The position numbers and the translations under genes were made by a program. The notes below the pieces were generated by a model that worked only from the letters and a program-made list of their open reading frames with translations, made no database searches and was not told where the DNA came from. A DNA stretch of 64,000 bases. Source: Tanytarsus gracilentus. Lineage: Eukaryota; Arthropoda; Insecta; Diptera; Chironomidae. Below, piece by piece: positions 40,138-51,461 of this stretch; the stretch's first letter is position 1, and the number at the start of each line of letters is the position of its first letter. The stretch covers positions 5,646,001 to 5,710,000 of the forward strand of contig JAXRKN010000044.1 in the NCBI GenBank assembly GCA_038502055.1. Reading direction: 5' to 3'.

Positions 40138-40778
40138 ATGCAGAAATTTACTGAGGCTTTTGTGGTAAGAATTTTCGAGGAAGAGACGTGATTGAGTGAA
40201 AAAAAATCAAGAGACTTAAAAAAGGTTTTTCTCAGTTTTTAGTGATAATTATTTCAAATGCTTGCATGGCAGGTGGAAAACCACATAAGCGAGTGATAAT
40301 ACATGTTCCTATGAAAGTAAAGCATTTGCATCATACACACACAGTTTATAAGCCAATTCATCATGCGGTGCCAGTGAAACTTGATGAGCATGAACTTCAT
40401 TTAGTTCGTCCTGAAAAATCTCATGGATGGTATAACGATGAAAATGAATATACGATTGAACACATTGGACGTGGACGTTCTATTCTTGGAGATTTATCAA
40501 AAATTCATCTTGCTAATGCTCACTACGAGGAAGAGGACAGAAATCATGAGTATGAAAATTTTGAGAAATATCTCAAAAAAAGATCAAAAACCAAACAGAA
40601 ATTATTCAATAATCAAATTATTGGATGGAAAGGAAGACAAAATTTCGATAAAATTGCCAATGAATTTCTTTTAAATATCAAAAATAATCCCGCACCAGAA
40701 TATGATGATTATGACCAACATTATGAGCCGTACGACGATGAAGGCGATGAATATGACGAGAGAAATAAGCGAAAGTGA
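40138..40778 (+). CDS. Cluster gene 6: secreted protein with VIIHVPMKV block and acidic tail, 189 aa
   Basis: Two exons: 40138-40164 and 40236-40778; 570 nt in frame. MQKFTEAFV plus FLVIIISNACMAG is a signal peptide; the nearer acceptor at 40242 would give an immediate stop, so the acceptor CTCAG at 40235 is used. The mature part opens KPHKRVIIHVPMKVKH and HHTHTVYKPIHH, then GWYNDENEYTIEHIGRGR, a charged helical middle and a very acidic end (EYDDYDQHYEPYDDEGDEYD). AATAAA signals follow at 40969-40974 and 40981-40986. It is the only plus-strand gene of the cluster and lacks the second (phase 2) intron. RGRS and RKR/KKR-type basic sites could allow processing, but no peptide family is recognised. 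Function unknown. Confidence 0.88.
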
Positions 40779-40986
40779 AAAAATAATTTTGTGAATAGAA
40801 TTTTTAAATAGTTAAATTTCTAATTGTAGTACAATCTCATAGTTTGACATTTTTATTTCTTGTTGATGTTTTTAATTTATTTTAATTTTTCATTGTGCGA
40901 TAAATTTTGTAAAATTATTATCACGTTAATTATTTTTTAAAGTTATGAATTGTTAATTTTTATAAAAAAATAAAACTGTAAATAAA

Positions 40987-41621
40987 GTTGAATTTTATTA
41001 AAAATAATTGTGCATTGAATTTGTGTTTTTGGAATAAGAGAAAATCACATTTAAAGGAAAAATAATTTAAAGTCTTTGATAGATTCAAATGTGAGATTCA
41101 AGACCACCAAAAAATTACGAAAACTTTAAGTCTTTAAACTAATAAAAATCAAAAAGTTTGTAGTGTTAAAATGGCAAAAAAAATTTAATTTAAAGTATTC
41201 AGTTTAAAGTTTATCTAATTAAAGTATCAAAATGCTTTTAAGTTTTCTTAAAATGAAAAGTTTTTTATTCAAATAATAATTTATCTCAAAATTACATAAA
41301 AAAACTACTGCATTTAATTTATTTAAGTGATACCCCACCTATAAGGTGTCAACTTGATGAATTTAATTCTTTAAAAATTTATTTTTATTCACACATAAAT
41401 TTTTTAAGGTGTGGATTTTCACTCTCATTAAATTAACATCATAATTAGGCTCTAAGTTTTCTATAGTTGAACTTTTTTTAACACTATAATACACCACAGC
41501 ATTAGCACCCAAAAACTCATTTGTTTTATGGTCATTAAATTTCTTCGTATGAGAGTTTACGGAAGCACAAAAAAATATATGAAGTAATGCTGTGAAATGT
41601 TTTGGAACTAATCTTAACTCA
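40987..41621. other. Convergent spacer between genes 6 and 7
   Basis: Tail-to-tail intergenic DNA between two stop codons, with poly(A)-type words on both strands; no gene seen. Confidence 0.6.
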
Positions 41622-43316
41622 TCACTCTTGACCTTTTTGCTGATTTAAATTTTTGGTTTGCTGCTTTCGACTGTAGTTGATGTCGGCGAGTAATTTTGAT
41701 TTTTCGGCAATTTCTTTGTTATATTTTTTCGCTAAAAGACCCGAATAGATGTCATCTTGGTTAGTTCGCGGAACATTCTGTGGATGTTTTGGAAGTGTGC
41801 TGTAGTAGCCGGGATCAATGGCAGTTGGATCAAGAGACAAGTATTGAGGTTTATCATTTGATGATTCTGCATCGACATTCGACACTCCATAAACGCGATA
41901 TTTATCTTCCACTGATGATCTACTTGACGGTCTTTTATGCTTTTGTTTACTGCTACTTGGTTTTCCTCTAACATAAACTTTGTCCGTGTTTGTTGAATCA
42001 TAATCACGATCTGCATAGTTGTGATTTCTATGCTTCGATTCTTTTTGGAAGCTCGAACTGCTCGACTTGTTGGCTTTGTGCTTTTTGAACAGTTCATCAT
42101 CATAATTTGTTTGATCATCATCTTCTTCGATAGCACCATTGTCTTCATATTCATCGTCGTCTTTTTGATTACGTTTATTTTCTAGCTGCTGTTGAAATTG
42201 CCGACGCTTTTCTTGAGTCCTCCTAAGTTGCTCACGGCGCCACTTAAAGAAATCTTCCTCATTAATGCGATACTCTTTCGATGGATTCAAAGTGAGAAGT
42301 GGCTGTGGATAGCCGCCGTTAATTAAGCCAACATTTGGGTCATGACGCGAATGCAAAAATTGTATCGATGAGTGATGATCGGAGTGAACGACCTTTGGAT
42401 GAAACACATGCACGTATTTAGTTTTTACGTGCTTGTGCTTATGGACAAGATCTGGAACATGAATTTTCAAGTGAACACTAAAGAGAGAGAGAAGAAAAAA
42501 TGAGATTACACTTTTATAATTATTGACCCAAAAATGCTTCGAATGTGGAAACGAAACAAAACGTCGATTTTTATCGACTTGAGAGAGTTTTTTTGGCGAC
42601 GAAAAAGCTAATTTTTGGAAATTTTATTGAAGACCACGCGCCACTGATTATTACCGCAAAATTATGCTTATTCACCTCTCATCAACTGCTTTAATGGACT
42701 TCTCGAAAAATCTTTTTCTAATATTTCTTTCCGCTTTCCTATGCTGTAATGATCAACTCATAAAGATCTCTTACATTGACCCGTATTTTAGTTAAGTTTT
42801 CTTCTTTTTTCGCTTTTGTTTTCATCCAGCGAAAAAAATAAAATTTGAATCTCAAAATTTCTCCGCATTTCACTCTCAAATTTTTCAAGTGACCATTGTG
42901 AGTTTTTGTAAAAGAGAATGAACGTTATTTAAATTTAAACACTTTTAATTTCAGTTAAAATAGCTGAAAATTTTGATGGAAATTTTTTTTGATCAAAATA
43001 TATTTAAATTCTTTAAAAAAGAAAATCTTAAAAACAAGCTGAATTTTTTTAAAGCAAGAACATTAAATTTTTTATCATTTTAAATTTGGCAAATTAATTT
43101 TCGTTAAACATACAAATTTAAGTTGAAACGCTTAAAAAGTTTTTAAAAATTCTAGTATAAGATTAAATTTTTCCCACGCAAAAGACATTGACTCCTAAAA
43201 AAATTGTAATAAAAAGTTATTATATTATTAATCACTCACTGATCACTCCGTCCACATTCCAAAGATGCAAGAAAAAACACTCCGATTATAGTTTGAAACA
43301 ATTCATTTAATCTCAT
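41622..43316 (-). CDS. Cluster gene 7: secreted, highly charged protein with VHLKIHVPDLV block, 310 aa
   Basis: Two exons: 43316-43240 and 42477-41622; 933 nt in frame, separated by a 762-bp intron in phase 2. The first exon encodes MRLNELFQTIIGVFFLASLE, a signal peptide, so this gene seems to have lost the early phase 0 intron of its relatives. After it come HVHLKIHVPDLVHKHKHV and KYVHVFHPKVVHSDHH, then a long hydrophilic part: a Gln/Arg-rich probable coiled coil at about residues 105-130, an acidic run (DDDEYEDN, EEDDDQ), Ser runs and many Lys/Arg/His residues. No enzyme motif. Composition suggests a disordered extracellular protein; partner unknown. An overlapping 140-codon frame on the same strand is a shadow. 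Confidence 0.86.
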
Positions 43317-43573
43317 GATGAGTTCTTATAAAATTTCTTTCTTCTTTTCTTCCTTTTCTAAATATATTTTTTTTCAAGTTACGCGCAGTCGAATTTCACT
43401 TGAAAAGGAATTTTAATCCCTCTGTCAGAATTCACTTTCAATTTATCAGCAGCTCTCCCGAAAGACGCAAAAACCTGCTTTTAGACGCTTCGCTTATCTC
43501 TTCGTCGGCGACTTTACTTCTACGCTCTTCAACTTGCTGTAACCAAATGTTTTGAGTGAGTTTAAGATTTTCA

Positions 43574-43581
43574 GTTTTATA
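43574..43581 (-). promoter_or_regulatory. Candidate TATA box of cluster gene 7
   Basis: TATAAAAC on the minus strand, 258 bp before the start codon, farther than in the other genes, so less certain. Confidence 0.4.
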
Positions 43582-45135
43582 TCAAATCAAAGAGATTTTT
43601 ACGGGACTCATAATGAAAGAAAACGAAGAAAAGATTACAAAAAAGCTGTGTCTTGGCAGTGGAGAGTGAGTGAGAAAAGAGAAGAAAGACAGTAGAAAGA
43701 AGACAGTCGGAGACCACAAAAGCATGAGCGCAAAACGGCATGAAAACGAAACTGATATCCGAGAGATATTGATTCATTTGACAAGGCAATGTTTAGTGGT
43801 GATTTTATTTCTTCAGAAATATTTAGCTTTATTTTACCGTTATATTTTTCTGCGTTTTTAGAATTTTTATTTTTTCTTTGTTTATTTTTGTTTATTTTTG
43901 TATTTTTTTTTTTTTTATTTTTTTTTTTAAGAGGAAATGAGTGCATTTTATTTTAATGGATTTTACATTCCGGCATTGTAAATTTCTAAAATATTGGGGT
44001 CTCAATTTTTCAATTTTTTAGATTTAATTTTACTGCAAATATATAAATAAATATAAAAAAAAAAATAATAAAAAAAATAAAAACCATTTTTTGGGTACTT
44101 AAATTTTCCTTTAAAAGCTGATTCCGTCATTCTTTTATATGGAAGTGTATGAGCTGACTTCAAAATATTGTGGACAGAGGTTCAAAGAATTTTTTAAGTA
44201 ACAAGGCTCATCATAAATCGCATTTTGATTAAATGTAACTTTTTGTTCACGATGAATCCTCTGTGAACTGTGGACATTTGTTCGTGTTTTGATTTAAAAC
44301 TTTTAAAAAAAGTCATTCAAGATAAATTCAAAAAATATTTTATTTAAAAAGCCGTTAAATTTTTAAGAATTTTAAAATATTCTCACCCTTGTAAGATTTA
44401 AGATCAGCTGTCTGATGATATTACACATGTTATCTACTTAAGTATGAAATTTGATCGGTATGTATTCAACAATGTGAGTGGCAAGAAAGTTGTAACAACC
44501 ATTGCGGTCTCAAATTCTGAAATGCATTTTCGAAATTTAATATTCATGTTTATCAGCTCCATAGGCGATGATATAATTCGCAAAATTATTGTGATAACTT
44601 AAATGTTGTGTAAAATCTCACCTCATTGCAAGTTGGCCTGAAGTAAAGTGCATTATTGAAAAGTTAGTCGGGTGGAACTGAAAAACAGCAGAATTGAAAT
44701 TAAGGACCGATAATTTTTTAAGAAAGAAACTTTCACATATCGTTGCATGCCGAAAAAATATTTTTTGTTTTCCTTCTGCAAGACGAAGCATGAAAAATTC
44801 GATAGGAAACTTTCATTTTCAAATCTAATAAAAATTAATTACCCTGCACATGTCGGAAGGAATCGTTAACAATGAGCTAATACAAATTGCGAAAAAAATC
44901 AGTTCTTTTATTAATACAAAATCTCCTTTTACCTAATTGATTTTCAACCTCATTAATTAAATAATTTTCAATTCAATTAACATTTGAAAAATAAGGAACA
45001 ATCAATACTTTTTTAGTTCATCGGATTTCAACTATTCACAAAATAAATTGTTTATCATGCTGCAAAAATTTAACGGTTAGAATTCAAAAAATCTTACAGC
45101 TTTCAAAACGTTAAATGACAAGATAAATTCATTAT
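43582..45135. other. Intergenic, non-coding, with a T-rich tract
   Basis: No supported gene. Holds a T-rich low-complexity tract at about 43861-43930 with TTTATTTTTG units and long T runs, which explains the lysine/asparagine-rich open frame on the other strand. Confidence 0.6.
43861..43930. repeat. T-rich low-complexity tract
   Basis: Nearly pure T with a few A and G, including tandem TTTATTTTTG-like units and two T runs of more than ten bases. Possibly the poly(A) tail region of an old retroinsertion, but no target duplication was found. Confidence 0.7.
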
Positions 45136-45891
45136 TTATGGATGTGAGTTTGAGAACGAGTAGCTACTTCCTTCACCTCCAAAATTTGAAGACCCTCCAA
45201 AGTCTGAAGATCCGCCAAATTCGGAAGATCCACCAAAATCATGAGATGATGAACTGTGGACATCGGGATGGACGTGTTTGTAGTGATGATGTAAGTGCTC
45301 ATGACTAATTTCTTCCTTGTAAATTGGCGGTTTTTTCACTTCAACTTTGTGATGAATGATTTCCTTATGAATTTCCACTGGATGCTTGTGAATTTCTTTG
45401 ATTATTGGTTTCACTTCCTCTTTAATGATTGTTTGCTTATGGTGGACATGAACGGGTTTTACTACCGTGTGAGTGTGCTGCTGCTTTTTCACCTTCACAG
45501 GTACATGAATTATGATTTTTCTTTTTCGTGCACTACGAAAATGATATGAAGAAAAAATTGACAAATAATGAGAGCAAATGACGGTTCAAGGGATGGGAAG
45601 TGTTGACACATTAAAAGTTTTCGATTAAAATTATTTTTAATATTTTTTCACATTTAATATTTAAATATTTTTAAAAATTTAAAAATTTTCACTTTTTTTA
45701 ATTTTATCACAAACTTTCCATCCCTTGACATGGCAATTTCTTTTAATTTTTAATAACACTCACGCCTCAGTCTCGGATATGATCACAGATAATACAAAAA
45801 GCACAGAGATCAGCTGTAATTACACACATTCAGCAATTATTAATGGAACACACTCAATTTAAATCAAACTTACCGTTATTTTCAATTCCAT
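45136..45891 (-). CDS. Cluster gene 8: secreted Val/Lys/His-rich protein with FGGSS repeats, 154 aa
   Basis: Three exons: 45891-45874, 45813-45764, 45532-45136; 465 nt in frame, introns in phase 0 and phase 2. MELKIT plus LISVLFVLSVIISETEA is a signal peptide. The mature part begins ARKRKIIIHVPVKVKK and HTHTVVKPVHVHHKQ, continues with Ile/Lys/Glu/His-rich sequence (EEVKPIIKEIHKHPVEIHKE), then HHHYKHVHPDVHSS, and ends with four FGGSS-like units. It is the clearest example of the cluster family: the HVPVKV block of genes 3 and 6 joined to a Gly/Ser tail like that of gene 2. Many His residues could bind metal ions or cross-link in cuticle (inference). Confidence 0.9.
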
Positions 45892-46015
45892 TTTATTTTA
45901 TTGTTTCTTGTAGAATTTAAAAAACACCTAAAAAGTTAAAACTTGAAAGAAGTTATCGGCTCGAGTATTGGAAGACTTGTAATTGCATTTCACTCACAAG
46001 TTCGACTTTTATAGA

Positions 46016-46023
46016 AAACTGCA
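46016..46023 (-). promoter_or_regulatory. TATA box of cluster gene 8
   Basis: TATAAAAG on the minus strand, 125 bp before the start codon. Confidence 0.7.
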
Positions 46024-47150
46024 TTTTACCGAGCGCATCTTTTTCCCCACCACTCGCAGTGCATAAAATGTGGTGCTATGAAGACGAGTTTAATTAGAAA
46101 ATAGCATGTGAGCATCGTATAAATTTTTTATTACACATATGCGTGGGTTTTTATCTACTAAATCTAAGGTAGCATTAACATAAATTTCAGACAGTTGTTT
46201 TCGCACTTACGTTTGAAACTTAACATCTTAAGTGATGATCAAATATTTCCAATTCACCAGCCGATTTTTATTAAATTCTAATTCGAGACATAAAAATAAT
46301 TTTGTGACACTTAACAATGTTATTTTCTTTCATCCCAAAAATGTCATAGCCAAAAACATGTTTTAATGTGACGTTAAATTGCACTCACGCACATGTCTGA
46401 GATTCCATTTTTGTCTACGAAAAAAATATCGAGGAAATGCAGAAAATATTGCGCAATTGACATAATTGGAACACAATATCATAATCATAAACAAACATAT
46501 TTCATTTCTGCATAGCATAAAAAATGTTGTTAATTATAGGATGAAGAGTCTTCCGCGATGCTTCGCTGGCCAATTAATCGATCGTGTGCGATTTGGCAAT
46601 TTAGATTGTGAAGTTTAAAAAGTACAAATTGTTAACATCGATTAATTACCTGTTTTTTTTGGTAAACGACTTACGATGCACTTTTTTATGTTTAAAATTT
46701 TTATTCGAGTTTTTTAAAGAATTAGTAGGTAAAAATTAATTCCATGCAAATTTTGAAAGGTTGAGTAAGAAAAGTAAAATCTTCAAAATTTGAATTTTTT
46801 AACCCCTTCAAAGTTACTTTTTCCACGCTCATTTGCCTAATTTTTAATTTCAAAATCGCTCAAGTGTTTAAATTTTTTCCAAAAGTGTTCTCATCCCTAT
46901 AATTGAGGCGCTAAATATAGAGCGGCCGGCTACTGTTGAAAATTTCCAAATTATTCTTCACCAAACATTAAAATCGCATCTAATTGAAAAGTCACTAGTC
47001 ATGGTGCAACAAATAGCTATTTAAAATGTGAACTGACCCATGACAATGGAGAAATTCTCGAGTGTGGTCAACGGCGAGACAATGTAAAATGGGGAGAAAG
47101 AGAAGAAAGAAAGTCAATTTTTCATTTGTTTCTAAAATCGTCTTAAATTT
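46024..47150. other. Intergenic, non-coding
   Basis: No supported gene between the promoter of gene 8 and the 3' end of gene 9. A minus-strand AATAAA at 47156-47151 is the likely poly(A) signal of gene 9. Confidence 0.6.
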
Positions 47151-47253
47151 TTTATTCATATGTATTTAGTACGGTTTGATTTGATTACAATCAGACAATC
47201 AGCGTAAGAACTCAGTCAGAAATTAATTTTACATCACGAAATCATTAATTTTA

Positions 47254-48328
47254 TTATTTTGCCTCTTCCATGCTGTCTTCCTCGGACGATGTTACTGGTG
47301 ATGTGGTCTCGGTTGATGTTTGCGATAAAACTGGAATTTCAGATTCGTTTGTTCGTTCTTTGATATTGAGTGGTGGCGACACTTGAACAGCGACAGGACA
47401 CATGCAGGGCACAAATTTTACGCTGTTTTGTTGTTGTAATGGTGTGACTGATGTTGGAATAAATTGATATGAAACTGGATCCACTGAATATTGTTGGAAT
47501 TGTGGTTCATTGGGATAAAGTCTTGATGAGAATTGATTCGGTTGTTGATCATCATAACGATAGTGATATTGTTGATTGTAATAGTAAGGATATCCACCGT
47601 AGTTTGAGTATTGAGGTTGGAATGGAAGTTGACGCTGTCCGAATTCACCTCGCGCATAAGATTGAGGAATTTGTTGTGAGGGCGTGAATGGAGCTTGAGT
47701 TGTGGGTGGCGGTGTTGTTGTTGTGGTTGTTGTGGTCGTTGTTGTAGTTGGAGTTGTGGGAGGAGTGCCAAAATCTTGTGGACCAAGATGAGGCAATTGC
47801 TGTTGAGTTAATGATCTACTCGGAGGCTGCTGTTGGCCTCTCACTGTGTAGGTTGTAATAGGCGCAAGTGGCTGAGGAAATGCGACTGGATGATATGCAA
47901 AGGCACGAATATATGAAATTGGATATTGCCGAAGAGCAGGTGGAATTGGTGGCGGAACAACTTGAGAAGATCCTTCTGATCGAGGTGAATTATTTCCACT
48001 ATTGCTGTTGTTTAAAATAAATTTGAATGTTTTGAAATTTTATTATAACTTAGAACAAACCTATCACTACTACCCCACCAAAAAGCATCGCACTTCATTG
48101 TTAAGAATCCAATTAAAAACTGTTGAAGGAAATTAAAATTTGGGATTAAATATTTTTTGATTTTTTTCTTGTTGAGTTATGTGTGAATATTTTTATATCA
48201 AACTATATTTTTTTTATCAAATTTTTAAAATAAATTTTGAATAAAATTTTATAATTTCCAATTTTTTTCACAAAAGTTCTTAAATTTTTTTCAATTTTTA
48301 AACACACCAAAATTTGTAGCCTTGACAT
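47254..48328 (-). CDS. Cluster gene 9: secreted Pro/Gln/Thr-rich protein, 276 aa
   Basis: Three exons: 48328-48308, 48119-48061, 48004-47254; 831 nt in frame, introns in phase 0 and phase 2 as in its neighbours. MSRLQIL plus FLIGFLTMKCDA is a signal peptide. The mature protein is rich in Pro, Gln, Ser, Thr and Tyr: VVPPPIPPALRQYPISYIRA, a run of twelve Thr flanked by Pro (about residues 115-130), then YSNYGGYPYYYNQQYHY and an acidic Ser-rich end. One short ordered element (FVPCMCPVAVQV) has two Cys. The Thr run would suit mucin-type O-glycosylation. No known domain; low-complexity Pro-rich cuticle proteins or mucins are the nearest types by composition. Confidence 0.87.
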
Positions 48329-48457
48329 TTTTTAAAGTAATCCAAAGTTTCAGTTGCTTTCAAAATTTTTTAATTTTATTTTCACTTTTCAAAATTATTC
48401 TTTGTGTCACTATTAAAATCCGATAAAATTATGACTTGTGATGGGTTAGAACAATTT

Positions 48458-48465
48458 CTTTTATA
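48458..48465 (-). promoter_or_regulatory. TATA box of cluster gene 9
   Basis: TATAAAAG on the minus strand, 130 bp before the start codon. Confidence 0.7.
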
Positions 48466-51198
48466 CTCACGAAAAAAAACTCTAAGAATCTATTTTTCTC
48501 CCCACTACTTTCTTTTTTCATCGCAGTTGCACATCGACATATCCCTTTTAATGTTCTCATTCTAAAAATTCTAATTCCATTGCTCAACTTCTCCTCTCTC
48601 ACTCTTTTTCTTTTGTTCTGTTAATTTATCACACGCATGAAAACAATGTTGAATTTCTGGTATTAATGAAGAACCGCATTGTGCATTCCTTGAAAAATAT
48701 TTTATAAAGATTTTCTCCGGTTTTATGTCAAATCAATCAAAATGAGCACGAGATTTTTTAAATCTTAATTAAGAATGACATTGAGGATGTGATGGGATTT
48801 GAAAGGATATTTGTTAAAAAAGTTTTATGACCGACTTAAATAATTTAAAAATAAAATCTCACAGAATTTCTAGATAAAGTAATTAACACACCAGCATTGC
48901 GTGCAAATAATTGATTTGATGCGTTCTTTTCATTTCCGCTTGACACGCTTGCGGCTATTTCTGTTTTCACTAATAAAGAAATTTTCTCATTCAGAACTGC
49001 ATCACATCACATGTATGAAGAGGTCATGATCATGTCGTGATTGAAACAAAATCAAATTATGTTCATAAGAAGAAGAACTGCCCACTTTTGTGTCAAATCA
49101 TCATCATGATGCCCAACGGCGGCAGCTTGTTTAGTTTCTTGAAGAATTGAAAAAACATCTTAATCATGCTATCATCACCAGAATTACATGCTTAGTGCAG
49201 CGCATTAGAAAAACATTAATTTTTATTCTCTTTCAATTGAGAAACAATTGAATTGAAAATCAAAGCACATTTCATTGTGTGTGGCACTTTTTGTCAACTT
49301 AATCCATGATCGAAATTAAATCATCTATGACCATGACCTACAGCAGCGATCAGTGACGAGAGAGGAAAAAAGTTTCGTTTTCATTTCCCGCATTGAAGTT
49401 TTTTGTTGCTATTTATTATTTCATCGAGATCATTAATCATCATGTGAAGTTTGAATATTAAATTAAGAAATTTGTTGCTTCTTGACTTATTAATTTAAAT
49501 AATTTGGTTTAAACTTGTAAAGGTCAAGAACCTATAAAACAACTTTAAATAATAACCGTGGCATGAAATGGAAATCAATCAAAAGAAAAAAAACTAGAAC
49601 CGAGTATGATCATTGGTGTGAGATAAGGAACGTGAATGAAAGGCATTTCATCCCGTGAAAAATTCAATTTCACTCTCGAATTGTGGCAGCACAAGAATTA
49701 AGAAGGGGTGAAGAAATTTAAAGTGTAAATGTGGAAAATTTTTGTTGTAATTTTAGAGACCACACAAAAATATTTAGAATTTACTTATAAAGTAATTTGA
49801 TTGGAACTGATAAATGTTAATTCAAAGTTAAAATTTAAAAAAAAATTTACCATCGTTGATACAGATTTTTAGTTTTAAAATTTTTTTAGGATTCGAACAA
49901 AATTTTATACAATTTTAATTTTCATTCAAAGTGAATTGATGTCATACTAAATTTTAAAACTTTTTAATATCCAAAAGTTCATCAACCTCACAATTTCTTA
50001 ATATCATTTCGATATCTCTTTATAAAAATCACAAAATTGGATTCTTTCAACTTAACAAATAAAGAATTACACTCCCGCGTTGTACAACAATATTCTTTTA
50101 CATATTTACACAAAGCGCAGCGCGAGAGAGAAAGTCAAGAAGCGTGGTGTTGATAAAAAATGAGAAACCTATAATTTTATACTTCTTCTGAATCGTAAGC
50201 TAATTAGAGGGGTCTCTAAAAATGTATTTTAATAACTTTTCTCGACTAAAAAGTGATGAAGGTCGAATGCGAACGAGAGAGAGAATAAAAATTATTTCTT
50301 GTTGTACAATCAAGTTGACCGAAATAATATCAAAAGTTTCCTTTTATGAGAACACAAGAAGAAGAAAATAAAAATTATCTGATTAGTAATTTTTGTCTTC
50401 TTTTTCCATTGCCTTGACCGTGTAAGAGATTAAGATCGAAAGTTAATTTCAGTTGCAGCAGCGAGATATTCAAAGAAACTTGTTGCGTGCCATCAAAACA
50501 AGCCAATATGATGAAGAATGTCAGAAACCGCCCTTTAATGTCAAAAAAATAATTTTGAAAAGTCAATTTGTTTAAAAAAATTAAAAAATGAAATTTTTAT
50601 GACACCCCAAAAGAATCAAACAACTTTAAAAAATCAAAGAGTTCTGACCCTTGATCGACACGAGTTGCAGCATAAAATTTGAGTAACAAAAACTGTTTGA
50701 TTTATCACAAAATCGATGAAAGTTATTGCTCACATGTGTATACAACAATTTTTACCAAATGTTCTTTCACTTTCTTCTCAATGTTCTGAAATTTATGAGT
50801 TCAAAGAAAGTAAAACCACACGAGGCTTAAAGAAGAAAGCGATAAATAAAAAAGGGGAAAAATTTATGCTTCGTAATTATGCAATCAAGGAGGATGTTAA
50901 AAAAATCATTTAGTCGACCACTAAAATTTTAATCGTCGCTCTTTGAGGAGAGAAAAAAGAAGAATTTGAGTAATTTTATTAATGCTCTTAACACGTGTTT
51001 TGTATTGATTACGATTGTTGATATTTTTCTCCTAAAAGCGGTGACCAATTTGCTTGATGATTTTTAATAGGATTTAAGCTCATTAAATGATGATTTTAGA
51101 AATTTGTGGAAAAGATAAAGATGAAAATTTTAAATCAATTCTCTGAAACAATTATATAAATCTAATATCTTTAGTTTTTTCAGACACCAATAAAACAT
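48466..51198. other. Intergenic, non-coding
   Basis: About 2.7 kb with no supported gene. Open frames at 50375-50566 and 50716-50913 have no splice context or recognisable content. Confidence 0.6.
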
Positions 51199-51206
51199 GA
51201 TTTTAT

Positions 51207-51368
51207 CCTGCGTGGGACATGAAAACCGTTGAAGCCGTAAATTTAAATAAAAGTATACTTTTTGTATACAATTCTCTATTGAAAATACGTTGAAGCCGAG
51301 ATTTAAATTTTATTTGTATGAGGATTTTTTGAATTTTAACGGTAACATTTGGTCATGTCCCACGCAGG
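51207..51368. mobile_element. 162-bp MITE, hAT-like by its 8-bp target duplication
   Basis: Terminal inverted repeats begin CCTGCGTGGGACATGA at 51207 and are mirrored as TCATGTCCCACGCAGG ending at 51368. Both sides are flanked by the same 8 bp, GATTTTAT (51199-51206 and 51369-51376). Inside are two diverged copies of a GTTGAAGCCG word. No coding capacity. Eight-bp duplications are typical of hAT elements; the terminal bases do not follow the common CAG start, so the superfamily call is tentative. The element ends 16 bp from the minus-strand poly(A) signal of the peptide gene. Confidence 0.85.
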
Positions 51369-51384
51369 GATTTTATATAAAAAC

Positions 51385-51390
51385 TTTATT
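51385..51390 (-). terminator. Poly(A) signal of the peptide precursor gene
   Basis: AATAAA on the minus strand, 72 bp after the stop codon at 51462. Confidence 0.6.
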
Positions 51391-51461
51391 TACACATTTT
51401 TACAGCAGAATACACACAGCAAGGTCATCACCATCTTCACAATTTCATAAAGTACCAAAAC

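Noticed and set aside
41732..42154. 140-codon Met-rich frame inside gene 7
   Set aside because: Shadow of the real frame, which is longer and joined to a signal-peptide exon in phase 2.
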